Shown piece after piece: positions 10,272 through 22,270 of a stretch of 64,000 nt of DNA. Position numbers and translations under genes: made by a program. Each line of letters starts with the position of its first letter. Within the stretch, counting starts at the first letter, position 1. Origin of the DNA: Echinostoma caproni (Eukaryota; Platyhelminthes; Trematoda; Plagiorchiida; Echinostomatidae); contig UZAN01039531.1 in the NCBI GenBank assembly GCA_900618425.1, positions 34,991 to 98,990 of the forward strand. The letters are read 5' to 3'. Below the pieces are notes generated by a model, which searched no databases, had not been told where the DNA came from, and saw only the letters and a program-made list of their open reading frames with translations.

Positions 10272-10506
10272 ACGAATTGTCCCACGCTACTACTCACAAG
10301 TAATTGTGAGTCAAATGCGCAATAAAAAAGCGACTAGTGCCATCCTAGCCNCCCACGTTTTTGACACGGGTCACGAACTGAAATGTAAGGGGGTATTCAA
10401 GGTTATCCACAGAGTAGCATATAATCGATCAAAGGGGGTGAGACAAGAAATTCTGTGCACAAACGAAGCGACCGCGATCAGGTTAAACCAACCAGTATTA
10501 TGTTAG

Positions 10507-13500
10507 CCAAAACAATTGGTCTAGACCCTACTGCTGCCCTGGCTTGAGGCTAGTAAGATAGGGAAAAAGACACACCAGTTTGACTCATTCTTGATTAGGC
10601 CATCCGGACACAGTCCTGAACATCAATCAGCACAATAACTGTATGAGTATTCACATTACGGATTGTCACGTTATGTGTTGTGTCTATACATGTTCGGTTT
10701 AGTGTACTGTACTGGTCTGATGAGAAGTACCGCAAAAAAAGCAGATTTGTATTTGCCACTTTCAGACTTCTTTTTAAATGTCATGGATCGGCATAACTGC
10801 CAAAAAACGAACCAGTTATCCTCACTGTGTTTGTTTCGATATGTATTGTTCCAACTATGTAGTTGTTTCCGTTTCATAATGCATGATAATGTCTATCTGC
10901 CAAAGACTTCAGATTTTGCATTCTCCCATTTTTGTGTCTCACATCAGCGTGAATCGATCACAGTTTGAACTTGAAATGGATAATGGAGCTTTTACGATTA
11001 GATGAATGACTGATTTTTCATGTGACATTCAGTGCATGTTGAAGCTCCATTTTTCAAACTGTCTCAGTTGTCAATAGTCAATTAAATTAATTAATGAATT
11101 TAAACACCGCAGATATGTCTACCTAAACTCGTTTTGGTCATTTTTAAAAGTAGTTGCTTAAAACAAAATCATAATCTCAGCTGAGTATTTAATGAGAATA
11201 TATTTATCAATTTGTTGCAGGATAGAAAATACAAGTAAACCAAAAGTACGTTATACATACAACGCAGTAAATCACAACAAATTGAAAGAAAATGAATTTA
11301 TAATGGATTTCTTAAACAATGTTGTATATATTGTATCAAAGTAAACAATAAATTAATTGTAACTACTTGCATGTTTAGGCAAGATGAACATTTTATAGTT
11401 GTGTATATTTATATGGTCAGGTCAACGCAATTTTGCATTGCATTCATATTATCCAGCTCAATAAATCAATGAATAAAATCTTTATTATTCCTCCAGAGCA
11501 AATGTTGACCCAAATCAAGTGACTGCTGGTCGAACTCCCTGCCCTGCCCGTTGTTATCCTTCACGTACACACACACAACATCGAGTTGTTGATTGTTCAC
11601 ATAGTCTGGCTGATCGAACGCTTGTGTTGACACACGGAATAGACATTTGTCCATCGTGCAAATGGAGAGTGAAACAGATACAGCCCGGTGATGTTTGCAC
11701 GCGTATAATCAGAATGTAGATATGCAGCAGTGTGACGGAATTTGGGGGCAACGGGATCGGGATCACAGTGACAGTGGGGGTGTGCTGCTTCCCACCAAGT
11801 TGACAGATATTATCATAATTGTTTCTAAATAAAATATCAGTATATCCGTTTATTGGTCACTTCAGATGACAAACGAATATGAACAATCGTTCTCGAGTCA
11901 AATATTTCAAACGTTTATAAAATGATTTATTCATTATATTTGAATTCTGATGACTTTTATGATTCCAAGTGAGAACTGGGATCAGTTACACCTAAATTTT
12001 TGTAAGCTGTCAAAGTNNNNNNNNTATTATTCATTTCGGGAGGTGAGATAGTGAGCCTTGTCACAGTAACCTGGAACATATAATCAATATGATAAATCAA
12101 TGTAAAAATAATGATTGCCATACGGGTAAACCAAAAATATTTATATCGGCAGACGCTAACAGTTTCCTGTTGACGTTCCTACTGAATTTGACTTGAACCC
12201 GAAGGAGTTCACAAACTGGATGAGCGTTGTCATTACTTAAATCAGGTTAAGTGGCACATAGAGAAGGGTATATTGTGACAAATAAAGTTTCCAATGCAGT
12301 GATCTAAAACGGAAATGCTACTTGAGGTTATTATGTAATGCTTTATGAGATTTATTTGGTTGTTTCGAAATGCGTAGCATATAAGGAAAGGAGAAAACAG
12401 ATTAATCTTTTTACTTTTTACTTGATAGTTTTTTGTAAGTCATGAAACAAGCGCCTAGAACATCACTCAAAGAAGGAACTTGTGAACTGTACTTTTATTT
12501 TAAAGAATAGTTCTGAAGCAAGTGGATAGCTGTTTGACGTATCCGGCTGCAGTTGGGCAGGAGAAATTTCATTGAAATTTTCTGATTAAATTTAAAATCG
12601 TTTACTCCTCAGATGAACCGCTTGATTTGCTGAATGATGATCGTCATTGATTGCTTGTTGCCCATTCAAAGTGAACAATACTAAATAGAGGTAATCAATT
12701 GCTCTTATGCGTCTCCATGGACAGGACCAGAAAATTGATTTCCGATAATAAATATCAATGAAGAAGCTAATATCCAAATAATATCTACTCTGATAGTGAC
12801 GAGTGGAATATACTGTTTAGTTTTTGCAAAATTTAGGAACTTTTCAATGTTTGATTGCATAACTCTGTAGGCTAACAACTAACGTCATTACAATACGCAA
12901 AAATATAGTTCTAGAAGAACAAAGTAATAATCACTGTGATGTCACTAGCTTCAGTCGTTGATGAACTAATTTAAAGGCAAATTAAATCAAATTAAATTCT
13001 TAGCCAAAAGAACAAAATATTTCAAGCTTTTGAAAAATATAAGATTCGAATGAAAATAAACTTGTTGAACTAAAATGGCTTCTTATTGCTTTGATGTTGC
13101 AGCATTTTACTGTATGTGAACCCAAAAACAGCGTATTACCTTACGCATCTCACAGTTTTGTGTATAAGACAAATGTAACGCCTCTTGTCATTCACAGAAT
13201 CACAGCTTTTGTTCACACGATAATGGTTCCAGAACAATGTTTTCGTGTATCAAAACAAAGATTGCCGGTGAAACTCAGTTAACGTATTTTTCAAATATTT
13301 TAAGCCAACCATTCTCCTTAATTTCAATTACTTTGTAGTTCATACTTCCATTCAGTTTCAGAGTGTGTGAAGATTACTCAATGTTTTAACCTTATGGTAA
13401 CTAACTCACCCTCAGAGAATGTACGCATCCGGTTACTCGCTTCTTCACTGATTTTCATAGTTTGCGATTACACGGGAATGAAATACACGGAACCGCGTGA

Positions 13501-15949
13501 TTTATTCCAATGAGCTACTTTGTACAGGTAACTGAGACTCAATAATACGCGTGTGAGGCTTTGTGTTCAAAAAGTTTGGATCATAATCATCACAAAGCTG
13601 AATTCTATTGTCAAAGGGTTACCCCTGAAGTCAGAGTAATATGTCCATGAAAATTAAGAGAATCTAATTTAAAATGCAGTATTTTCTCCAGATGTGGGAG
13701 ATGCCATCTCCTGCACTCTGCTCTTGGGTCAAACTGCGCGAAATACAATGCGTACCAAATGACAAGACATCAGACAGAATGGATTTGAGGTGACCAAAGT
13801 TTATCCCAAGAAATAATGTGATAGTAGCATGAATTTAATCAAAATTATTCAGTTCATAATAATTTTTGAAGTACCAAAGAGATCGGTTATTGATTTTCCT
13901 GCATCACACCTAACATTCTTTGGTAAAAAATCATTGTTATCAGACCTTTTATTTTCCGATGTTTGTTTCAGGCAGTCAAAATTGTAAGACCGTTACGCGA
14001 TTGGAGCCGTTCGGGATTTTACTGTCATTCTGAAAAACGGAAGGATGTTGCACGGATAGATTCCGTAGAAGTTAACAAGAACGTTTCACCTTTCTAGCTG
14101 TTGAAAATGGTTGAAGTAAATGAGCGTCTGACGTAAATGTTTCGAACTAAGGTTTTTAGACTAAGGATTCATGAAAGTTGTCTGTGAATGTTTCGCAATG
14201 ATGACATCGTTCGTGCATCCAAATTGTATTTCTGTTTGAGATACGTCAATTGAAAATTTAGATAAGAAGGGAATTTGGTTTTCCAAGAAAGTTCCGGAAA
14301 TTCCTCAAACACATCAACACTGTAGAACGTAGATCGCGTTTAAGTTGACACCTCATTATATGATGTTCTAAACACGTTCCTGTATCAGTTTTAGCCATGA
14401 TTGCAAACTAATTATTGTGATTATCACCATAGATTTGAAATTAAGTGAGCTCTAGTTTTATTCCTACGAGTCCTCGTATCCGGCACCTAAAACACAAATA
14501 CGAAATCACATCTTTTTGTATTAGTTTTGCAGCGTCATATACTTTGTCTCGCAATCTGCATAGCATCTACACTAGAGTGATTCATGCATGTCCCCCTCAA
14601 GTAACGTGGGCATATAATAAGGCGGATGATTCAAATATACAGGAAAGATAATGTTATCATAACCAGAAGGTTTGGATAATACTTGACTGCAGACAACTTG
14701 AAATAAATATACATGTAATTCTTGGAACGCTGCATAGAAAAGGCCTTATATCAAAATGAAATTGTTTTTTATAGATTTTTTCAAAGATAGTACCAGTGGA
14801 CACTATCAAGGTTCGACAGTTCCACCCCTGCCGCGGTTGTCATTTTACTTCTAAGTGCTCTATCAATCAAAAGAGGACATGATTTGTTATTCCGATTTTT
14901 AGTGTGATGTGTGTCACTGCGAACTTTCATCTGTTGCAACGTTAAACATCGTACTAGGTTATGGGCAATGTCCTACATTATAACGTATCGCACCGGTGCT
15001 GAAAATTAAATCACCGAGGAGGCTGAACAATTTGTGCCGATCAAAATAGTTGCACACGTAGTCCCAAAAATCTCTTTTCATCACGGGAACTTTCAGGTGG
15101 ATTTCTATTTATAGTTGATTTGATCAGCTCCTCGTAAGTCAGCGCTTAGGTAAACGAAACTGCAATGATTAAACAATGTAATTAAAAAATGTAAACTTAC
15201 CACTAGGAATAACATTATATATGGATAACTAAATATAAATGAACAAATGTCATTGGGTCACATCTTTTAGCACACACAAATTTATATTATTTGGTTGAAT
15301 TTATGACTCTTTTGGATTACTTGTAACTCTGATATAGAATTATCGTTGCCATACTTTATACATATATATAATATAAGATACATATATGTCGCAAATTGTC
15401 TTGATGTATACACTGGAACATAGTGATGGAAGCCTCACTTGGGTTTATGCTTTGATTCAAGTAAGAGCCAGAAAATCATAAAATTTTCATTAAAATTTTG
15501 GCTTTTCAGGCAATCCTACATTTAAATAATTTGTTCCAATATATCTTTGACATACCAGAGTTGAAGGAATTGATTTAATTGTAAACTTCTGACAGCTAAT
15601 TTATTGCTTACGCTATCAAGTGCGGTTTTGTGACCAACATTCTAATTGGGAAGCATTTCACATTGGTTTTCGACATTCGGAGCCATAAACCTGAATTGCT
15701 TTCAAAGTGAACAGCGCAAGTACGCAAAAACATGAGTGACAATGAAACAGAATCTTTAATTTGGACTGCCAATGAAATCATTCAGGAAGCTCATGGCATT
15801 GCGGTTTTTTAATCTTTATTCAATCAAACATGCTAAAAAAGAATATTCGTTCAGCGAACTAAGCACACTTTCTTTTGTATCCAGCCTGAATAACGATCCC
15901 AGCTTTATTGTGAAATGCCCGATTCTCAACACAAGTTAAATTGACATTT
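10507..15949. other. No recognisable gene
   Basis: Starts with the probable 3' UTR of the Penelope element (to about 10660), without a clear end. The remainder is AT-rich, with an assembly gap of eight N at 12017-12024. Frames of 60-100 codons at 10663-10968 and 11519-11766 (both strands) have no recognisable domain. The stretch 11520-11700 is somewhat richer in GC than its surroundings, but no gene is evident. Confidence 0.55.
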
Positions 15950-17049
<1,100 letters not shown>

Positions 17050-17608
17050 AGGTTTCGTTAACCGATAAAACGCGTGGGATAGCATTTCGTTTTTGTCACT
17101 TCTCTCTGTGTATCGATCATGCCTTTGGATTGGAACGCGTAGAGAACTAAACGTGGTTAATGTTTTTCAAACAGTGTACATTCAACGCGCCTATGGACAA
17201 CTTAAATCACTAAAAATCCAGTTAATCTTGTAGTCATTTTTGTGTGGATACTTCCAAACTATCGTCTTTTGTGTAAAAATTCAACTATCTGTATCACAGA
17301 ATGACGAATCAGAGAAATACACTTTGCTCTCCTGTCCGGACGTGGCATTAACAATCAGCTTCAAAATGCAGCCTAGAATAGGTTTTGTCCTTGCAAATTA
17401 TCAAATAGCTATGCATGCATGAGGACAAGTAATGCTCGATATTCTTTTGGCCTTTGTCAATATATAATTCAAATACGTAACAAAGCATTGAGATTCTGTG
17501 ACAATTTGGGATTCAGCTTCATATGTACACATCATCAAAGCAGATCAGAACCAAAATTTATGCTATAAAAATGAAGTGTAATTTTAATGCGGTTTTAGTT
17601 AAAAATAA

Positions 17609-17990
17609 ATGATAAAGTGCGTAACGGAGGACAGACTCAAACTGCCACCGGTGATTCAAATCAAAGTACATCGAAAAATAAATGGATACTCAGAGTCGCT
17701 GGTCGAATCTGTGATTCAACAACTACCATCATTTACAGAGAGGGATATTGCTGATACAAAGTCTGTGTTCATTTCTTTCCCATTCAAAGGTGACACATTG
17801 GCCGAGGCGGTGCATAGAAGGCTATCATATGCCAGCAACAGAACATTCCAGGCAGGCAAACCTCAAACCCGATTCATATCTCAGCCGTTAGTGTACCTGC
17901 GGTTGAAGGATATCAAAAAAGATTATGTTTTCTTTTTTATCCTTTCTTTAACAACCTATGTTGCCTATCTCAGTGTATCCATGAGCATTA
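17609..17990 (+). mobile_element. Penelope-like fragment (thumb region)
   Basis: The 132-codon frame contains SVFISFPFKGDTLAEAVHRR followed by LSYASNRTF, KPQTRF and YLRLKD. This pattern (lPFKGD...RL..A..RTF..KP) is the segment between the RT and the GIY-YIG domain of Penelope-like proteins. The C-terminal 40 residues, from about 17915, are hydrophobic and do not resemble the family, so the element breaks off there. Neither the RT nor the endonuclease is attached. The sequence differs from the 8-10 kb element and appears to be another subfamily. Confidence 0.72.
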
Positions 17991-18606
17991 TTCTGCGCAA
18001 CCGATAAGTTGGGTAACTAAGTCATACGGTAAATCTCATCGAAGCGTTTCAATCGCTGTTAGGAGTTAAGATTGGAAAAACACGTTCGCTATAGTATTCT
18101 AGCCACAGAGAAGGCAGTCAGCATCCATCCTGATAATTTTCCTCTGTGTGCTAGAAAGCGATTTGCGGAAGCTCTCAAGCTTCCGTGGCCGGACTGCCGA
18201 CATGTAAGCTCACCAAGAAACATACCAATGGAAAGTAATTGACTAAAGAATTCAGGTATCTTACTTCTAAGTTGGGGAGCATTTATGATACAAAATGTCG
18301 ACAACTTTTATTAATTTCCAGATTCCTGTTTAAATGGTTCTCTATCTTCAGTTAAGTATACTGTGTTGAAATAATATCATCAGTGTACTGGAGTTGAGCT
18401 TCTTTGCTAACTTGTGTCCTCATCACGTGATATATGGGATTGTTGAAACTTCAGTATACGTCTACAACCATTATGATTATTCAGACTGGTCGTATTACAG
18501 AAGGGGAACGTGAAATTTGAAGTATTGCAAATCAAGAAACGCCTTTCTTTTCATAGAGGTTAGTGTACCATAATTTGTTTGGCACACAGTCAGGATTTAG
18601 ACGTGT

Positions 18607-19059
18607 TTGAAAATGCAGTTATATTGCTTGAAAGGCGATCAAAACAGTTTGTCGAATGGGAGAAAATCACTGACCGTCAGAGTGCTGAGGCATAATAAAA
18701 AATCATTGCACGAGGAAAAGGTTTTCCGTATGAAAGACTCATCTAAATCATCTAACCAGACACTTCCTGCTTTTACCAAAAGTGAAAAAATCATATGTGA
18801 TCCGATAAAATTCTTTAGTGCCACGTATGTTAAAATAGGTGTTGAGAAATTACTCAAATCTTTGTGGTGTAAAACACATGGCATTTCATCTAATAACACG
18901 GGAAACCACACCTTTAAACATAAGCAACTCATCACGGCACGATATAATGAAATAACGCTAACTTCCTTATCTGCGATTTCGATACTATTGAATTCAAATT
19001 ATAATTCAAATTCTGTTAGGGGAAAAGTCCGGAAAGACTTCGCTATTCAAATTCCATAG
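18607..19059 (+). other. Unassigned 150-codon ORF
   Basis: Opens with an ATG at 18613 and is rich in Lys, Ser and Asn, with no domain I recognise. It lies just beyond the 3' end of the minus-strand LINE. At this base composition one frame of about this length is not surprising in 64 kb, so it may well be non-coding. Confidence 0.15.
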
Positions 19060-19149
19060 TGTTTACACTTTGGGTTGGTCACAAGATCACAGTTAGTCCG
19101 TGTACGTAGAGGAGGAATTTAATGATTAAGATGAGCACAGGAGAATATA

Positions 19150-19650
19150 GTATGTAGTTGGGTGTTGAAACATAATGTTTTCCAGAGCGTCAAGCTGACG
19201 CTCAAAAGCTAATAATGTCGGCACCCAGACCACGTCAGGTGGTAGAGAGTTCCATGCGCTGCACAGTCTGACTGCAAACTAATGGCGTCTGCAGTCGAGA
19301 CGGCTCTTTTAGAGTGCCAACTTCAGTGGATGCCCTCTGAGATGAACATTGGTTGGTAGAACCGAAAGAGATCTACATGGATGGTTTGGCTGTTGGAAGA
19401 TCCGATACAGTAAGGTCATATCGCCTCTGATTTGACGATATTCAGACGAGTATAGCCCCAGGAGCTATAATCTTTCGCCATAGGCCTTGGAATGTAGACC
19501 TTTGACCATCTTGTTAGCCATTCTCTGCAGATGTTTGAGTACCTCTCGATTACGTTGCAGTCATGGGTTTCAGGCCTGAATTGAGTGCTCGGTGTATGGA
19601 CGAATATATGTGGCTAACAGACGTGGAAACAAAGCCGGCTCAAACGATGT
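19150..19650 (-). pseudogene. LINE ORF2 C-terminal domain
   Basis: Minus-strand translation, joining short frames, gives ATYIRPYTEHSIQA (about 19620-19580), LQRMANKMVKGL, EYRQIRGDMTLLYRIFQ (near 19420), LRGHPLKLA and SAWNSLPPDVV (near 19240). This is the typical end of CR1/Jockey-type ORF2 proteins, where the EYRQLRGDLIL and WNSLP blocks follow the RT thumb. Several stops interrupt it. Confidence 0.8.
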
Positions 19651-19699
19651 GACCGTGTCAGTGGACCTACCCGTGTCGGGTTAAAACAGAGAACGCTCA

Positions 19700-20560
19700 G
19701 AGGCATTAAACACATTTCAAGTTGTTTGTTCGTTTGGTCCCCCGAAGTTGGTCAATGCATTTTGACCGTTTCTGAAGAAAGTTTTTTTATTACGTAATAG
19801 TAGATCCCAGTGTTTTGTTGCTGTTAGTAAACTTTTTTGAAGACTCCAGGGAGTTGCTTCCTATATCAAGGGAGATCTACTGGGTTCTATGATGCAGGTT
19901 ATTTTGTCTTGCATGGTCTATTATGATGCAAACGTGATCGGAAGATATTGTCTTTGCTGATGAACAGCAAACTTAATCGAATAATGATACAGCGTGATCA
20001 CTGCGCCCGAATGGATTTGCGATTGCAATTGATTCTACCATTATTTCTTAATTTGTCGATACTAAATCCAAAATTGACGAAATGTGGTTGGTTCCAAACG
20101 GCGTACATGAGGTCGTCATGTTGCTCATCTGTGGGCAGTTGAAGTTACCCATAATTAGATTGTGGTTGAAATTCAATGACAAGAAGTAAGACATTCTTTG
20201 CAACAAGGTCTCATTTGATGAATCTGCTTATAAAGAAGGGCGATAAACTACGCCGATCTACCCGATATCCTGTTGTGTTAGCTTCAGATACACCATAATG
20301 TATCTGAAGCAGCAAAAGTGCACTCAGTTTGGTTGCATTGCAAGTTGTTTTGATAATAGAGCAACACGCCCCCACCTCGCGTTTAGCGATCACACAATAA
20401 TAGCTCCATACCTGGTAATCACAGCTCCCAGTCTGAAGTGTCGGTCGTCAACCGGGTTTCGGTTACGACAATGAGATCCCGTTGACCTTTCCGACAAGTA
20501 TTTCCAGTTCTGAAAGCTTACTGAGAAAACCCTGAGCGTTGAAGTAGAAACAGTTCAATC
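19700..20560 (-). pseudogene. LINE ORF2 AP-like endonuclease and linker
   Basis: The minus strand shows the endonuclease motifs in order: FNAQGFLSKLSELEILV at the N-terminus (about 20545-20495), the glycine-rich region near 20380, IGVVYRP near 20240, MGNFNCPQ at about 20150-20125 (in place of the usual GDFN) and RSDHAVSL at about 20008-19985, the conserved SDH. The linker continues to about 19700 with IDQLRGTKRTNNLK. Stops and frame changes occur throughout. The first aspartate of the GDFN motif is replaced, so the domain would be inactive even if expressed. Confidence 0.85.
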
Positions 20561-20564
20561 GTTG

Positions 20565-21860
20565 TCAGTGCAGAAATCCCTTGCAGTTTAGGGGCGTAAT
20601 TTGNGTAGATGTTTGTTGGCTTTGGTCTGATGGGGTCGGAGTGGAGCATGAAGTTTGTAGTGTTTTAGGTGCAATGTTGTTGAGAGTTTCGATAAGTGGA
20701 CAATTTTTCGGTCCCGAATTTATTATTGGTCTTACGCGTAACTCCTTTGGCCCTCTGATTCTGTGTTCATACCCTGACGGTAAAACCGTGCTTGTCATGT
20801 CTGGTTTCCTAAGAGTTACTTTTAGTATTCGCAGGCCATCTCCACGGCAGTTAGGAGAACGTGGAAAGCGTGTAATGGTCATGAAAGAGACGGTGTAGTA
20901 GTTTCACAATTCTTAAATGAGGCGCCATTCCCTAAAAATTATTTTTCGATAGTTAGATTCATTGAATTCGGAGAGCTGTGGCACTCCGTGTATGCGACTC
21001 GCGCGCGAGTTGTCTGCATCGCGTGCACTATTAGAATCGTTTCGTCGGTGTACACGCTCGGTCCACGTCTGCCGGTAACACTGTGGCATTGCTAGACCCA
21101 TCTGCAATGATAAAACTATTGAATAACATTTTCAACGTCTTCTTTACCGGTCAGCGTCACACGAAGTAACCTGGGTTCTCCGATGTAAGGTGATGTCTGT
21201 TGGCACCAGAGAAGTGTGAGGCCCACCGGTTTGGCTTCTACACACATTCGGGCACATGCCTCTGTCCAGCGACTAAGCTCATCCGGTTGCCTCTCTTTCA
21301 ATGATTGACTAGTGGGTTCTGGAAGATTTGTAGAAATTACCGTGAGCACAGTGTTGCCACGTTCTCTCTTGTTCATTTGTGATGGTACAGGATCTTGCAA
21401 CTGACGTTTAGGTGGTGATACCTTGACTACAGGTACCGAAACATCAACCGTTGATTTCCTCGTGGCTATGGAAAGTGATGCACGCTTCCTCTGGATTTGT
21501 TTTATAAAAAGCACATCTTGCACGTTTAGATGACCTTAGGTCTGGGCTTTTGGAGAAATCTGGGAACTGAGGGTTTTTTACCTTCTCTTGGAGAGGAGAA
21601 ATTTGTATTTTAGCCTTGTCGTAGGCTGCTGCTAATAGGTTTTCAAATCTGTGTGATATCAGTTATCCATTTGAAAATGGGCAGCTTGGAGCACTTTATG
21701 CAGAACCGGAAATAATCTGTCTGTGGGACTAATGGTTTTACCCGTTTTGCCGATAGTTTAGCACTCGAGTGATGAAAGGAACGTAAGCAGTTTGTGCATG
21801 AGATACCGATCTTGATTTCATTTCCACAATTCAGTCGCGTATCACATAGGAACAAGTGAA
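20565..21860 (-). pseudogene. LINE ORF1 remnants (finger and RNA-binding-like segments)
   Basis: The frame 21855-21643 (minus) has a cysteine/histidine pattern, SCTNCLRSFHH with a later FRFCIKC, resembling the PHD-like finger at the start of CR1-type ORF1 proteins. The frame 21523-21116 has a basic, Ser/Thr-rich stretch and then EPRLLRVTLTGKEDVENVI. The frame 20882-20565 has RGDGLRILKVTLRKPDMTST and VRPIINSG. The two RLLRVTL/RILKVTL segments look like two related RNA-binding folds. ORF1 proteins coat the LINE RNA. The parts lie in different frames, so the gene is broken, and one N occurs at 20604. Confidence 0.65.
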
Positions 21861-21888
21861 TGAATGAAAACAGATTGAGACAGAAGGT

Positions 21889-22269
21889 TCATTTTTTCAT
21901 TCCGTGTAAGCACATCATTGATTTGGAAGTGAACAAGGTACAGACGTTTGCGTAGAAGTTCGTTTCCGCATATTTGGGCGGCTTTTTGTTTGACTTTTTA
22001 GAACAACCACGGAAGATACAGTGATTTGTTTCTTTCTTCGGCCATCTTTGAAAAGTCGTTACTGCGCTGAATCCATTTGCAGATGAGCTTTGCCAATATT
22101 GGATGTAGGCGAAAACAGTTTTTGGGAAAAGGAGCTCGCGTTCTCTTGTACCTTTGGCTGGAAACCTTTCGTGTCCCGCTTTCTTACTTTCGAATGGCGG
22201 TGAGCTGTACAAAGCTGTAAAAGTGGACACAACACTGGACTCTATTGGCATGACTACGACCCATGACAA
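21889..22269 (-). other. Possible 5' part of LINE ORF1
   Basis: A 126-codon frame just upstream of the finger-bearing frame. Its second half is basic and cysteine-containing (CIFRGCSKKSNKKP). Its position suggests the 5' UTR or N-terminus of the same LINE, but I see no conserved motif. It could also be host DNA at the LINE's edge. Confidence 0.3.
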
Positions 22270-22270
22270 A

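Larger units (their letters stand above)
8440..10506 (+). mobile_element. Penelope-like retroelement, near full length, inactive
   Basis: Penelope-like elements encode one protein with an RT related to telomerase followed by a GIY-YIG endonuclease. Both are present here in the right order: an N-terminal conserved block, RT with an intact YVDD box, a post-RT region and a GIY-YIG domain. The reading frame is interrupted by stops and frame changes (for example at 8751, 8805, 9435-9437 and 9591), by a gap of four N at 9931-9934, and by a SINE inserted at about 10045-10261. Damage is modest and most motifs survive, so this is the best preserved element in the window. Confidence 0.92.
9750..10506 (+). 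pseudogene. Penelope thumb and GIY-YIG endonuclease, split by a SINE
   Basis: The part 9775-9930 reads LAETLTRRLSHAIDITYF and KLPSESTS, the region between RT and endonuclease. After four N the GIY-YIG domain begins with YSCSCGAEYVGRTTRRLSER followed by FPAWLSKG (to about 10037). The domain then stops abruptly at a SINE. It resumes in 10290-10506 with KKATSAILA, HVFDTGHELK, FKVIHRV and RQEILCTNEATAIRLNQPVL, ending at a stop at 10504. GIY-YIG nucleases nick the target DNA to prime reverse transcription. Taking out the SINE at its direct repeats leaves about 26 residues between the WL and SAI landmarks. The 38 kb copy has about 21 there, so the two halves may belong together. Confidence 0.85.
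19150..22270 (-). mobile_element. CR1-like LINE with internal RT deletion
   Basis: A second LINE on the minus strand. From 5' to 3' (22270 down to 19150) it holds ORF1 remnants with a cysteine-rich finger and two RNA-binding-like segments, the start of ORF2 with most of the endonuclease, a linker, and then directly the C-terminal domain of the RT protein. The whole RT core, several hundred residues in an intact element, is absent, so it can make no active polymerase. The element is probably near full length at its 5' end, which is unusual for LINE copies. Frames are interrupted many times, so this is an old copy. Confidence 0.82.

Noticed and set aside
10717..10723. CTGATGA downstream of the Penelope element as a hammerhead core
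   Set aside because: No GAAA at the right distance and no stem II; similar lone CTGATGA strings at 19957 and 45229 fail for the same reason.
18607..19059. 150-codon ORF as a gene
   Set aside because: Length is close to the longest expected by chance, composition is Lys/Ser/Asn-rich and no domain is seen; kept only as an unassigned ORF.
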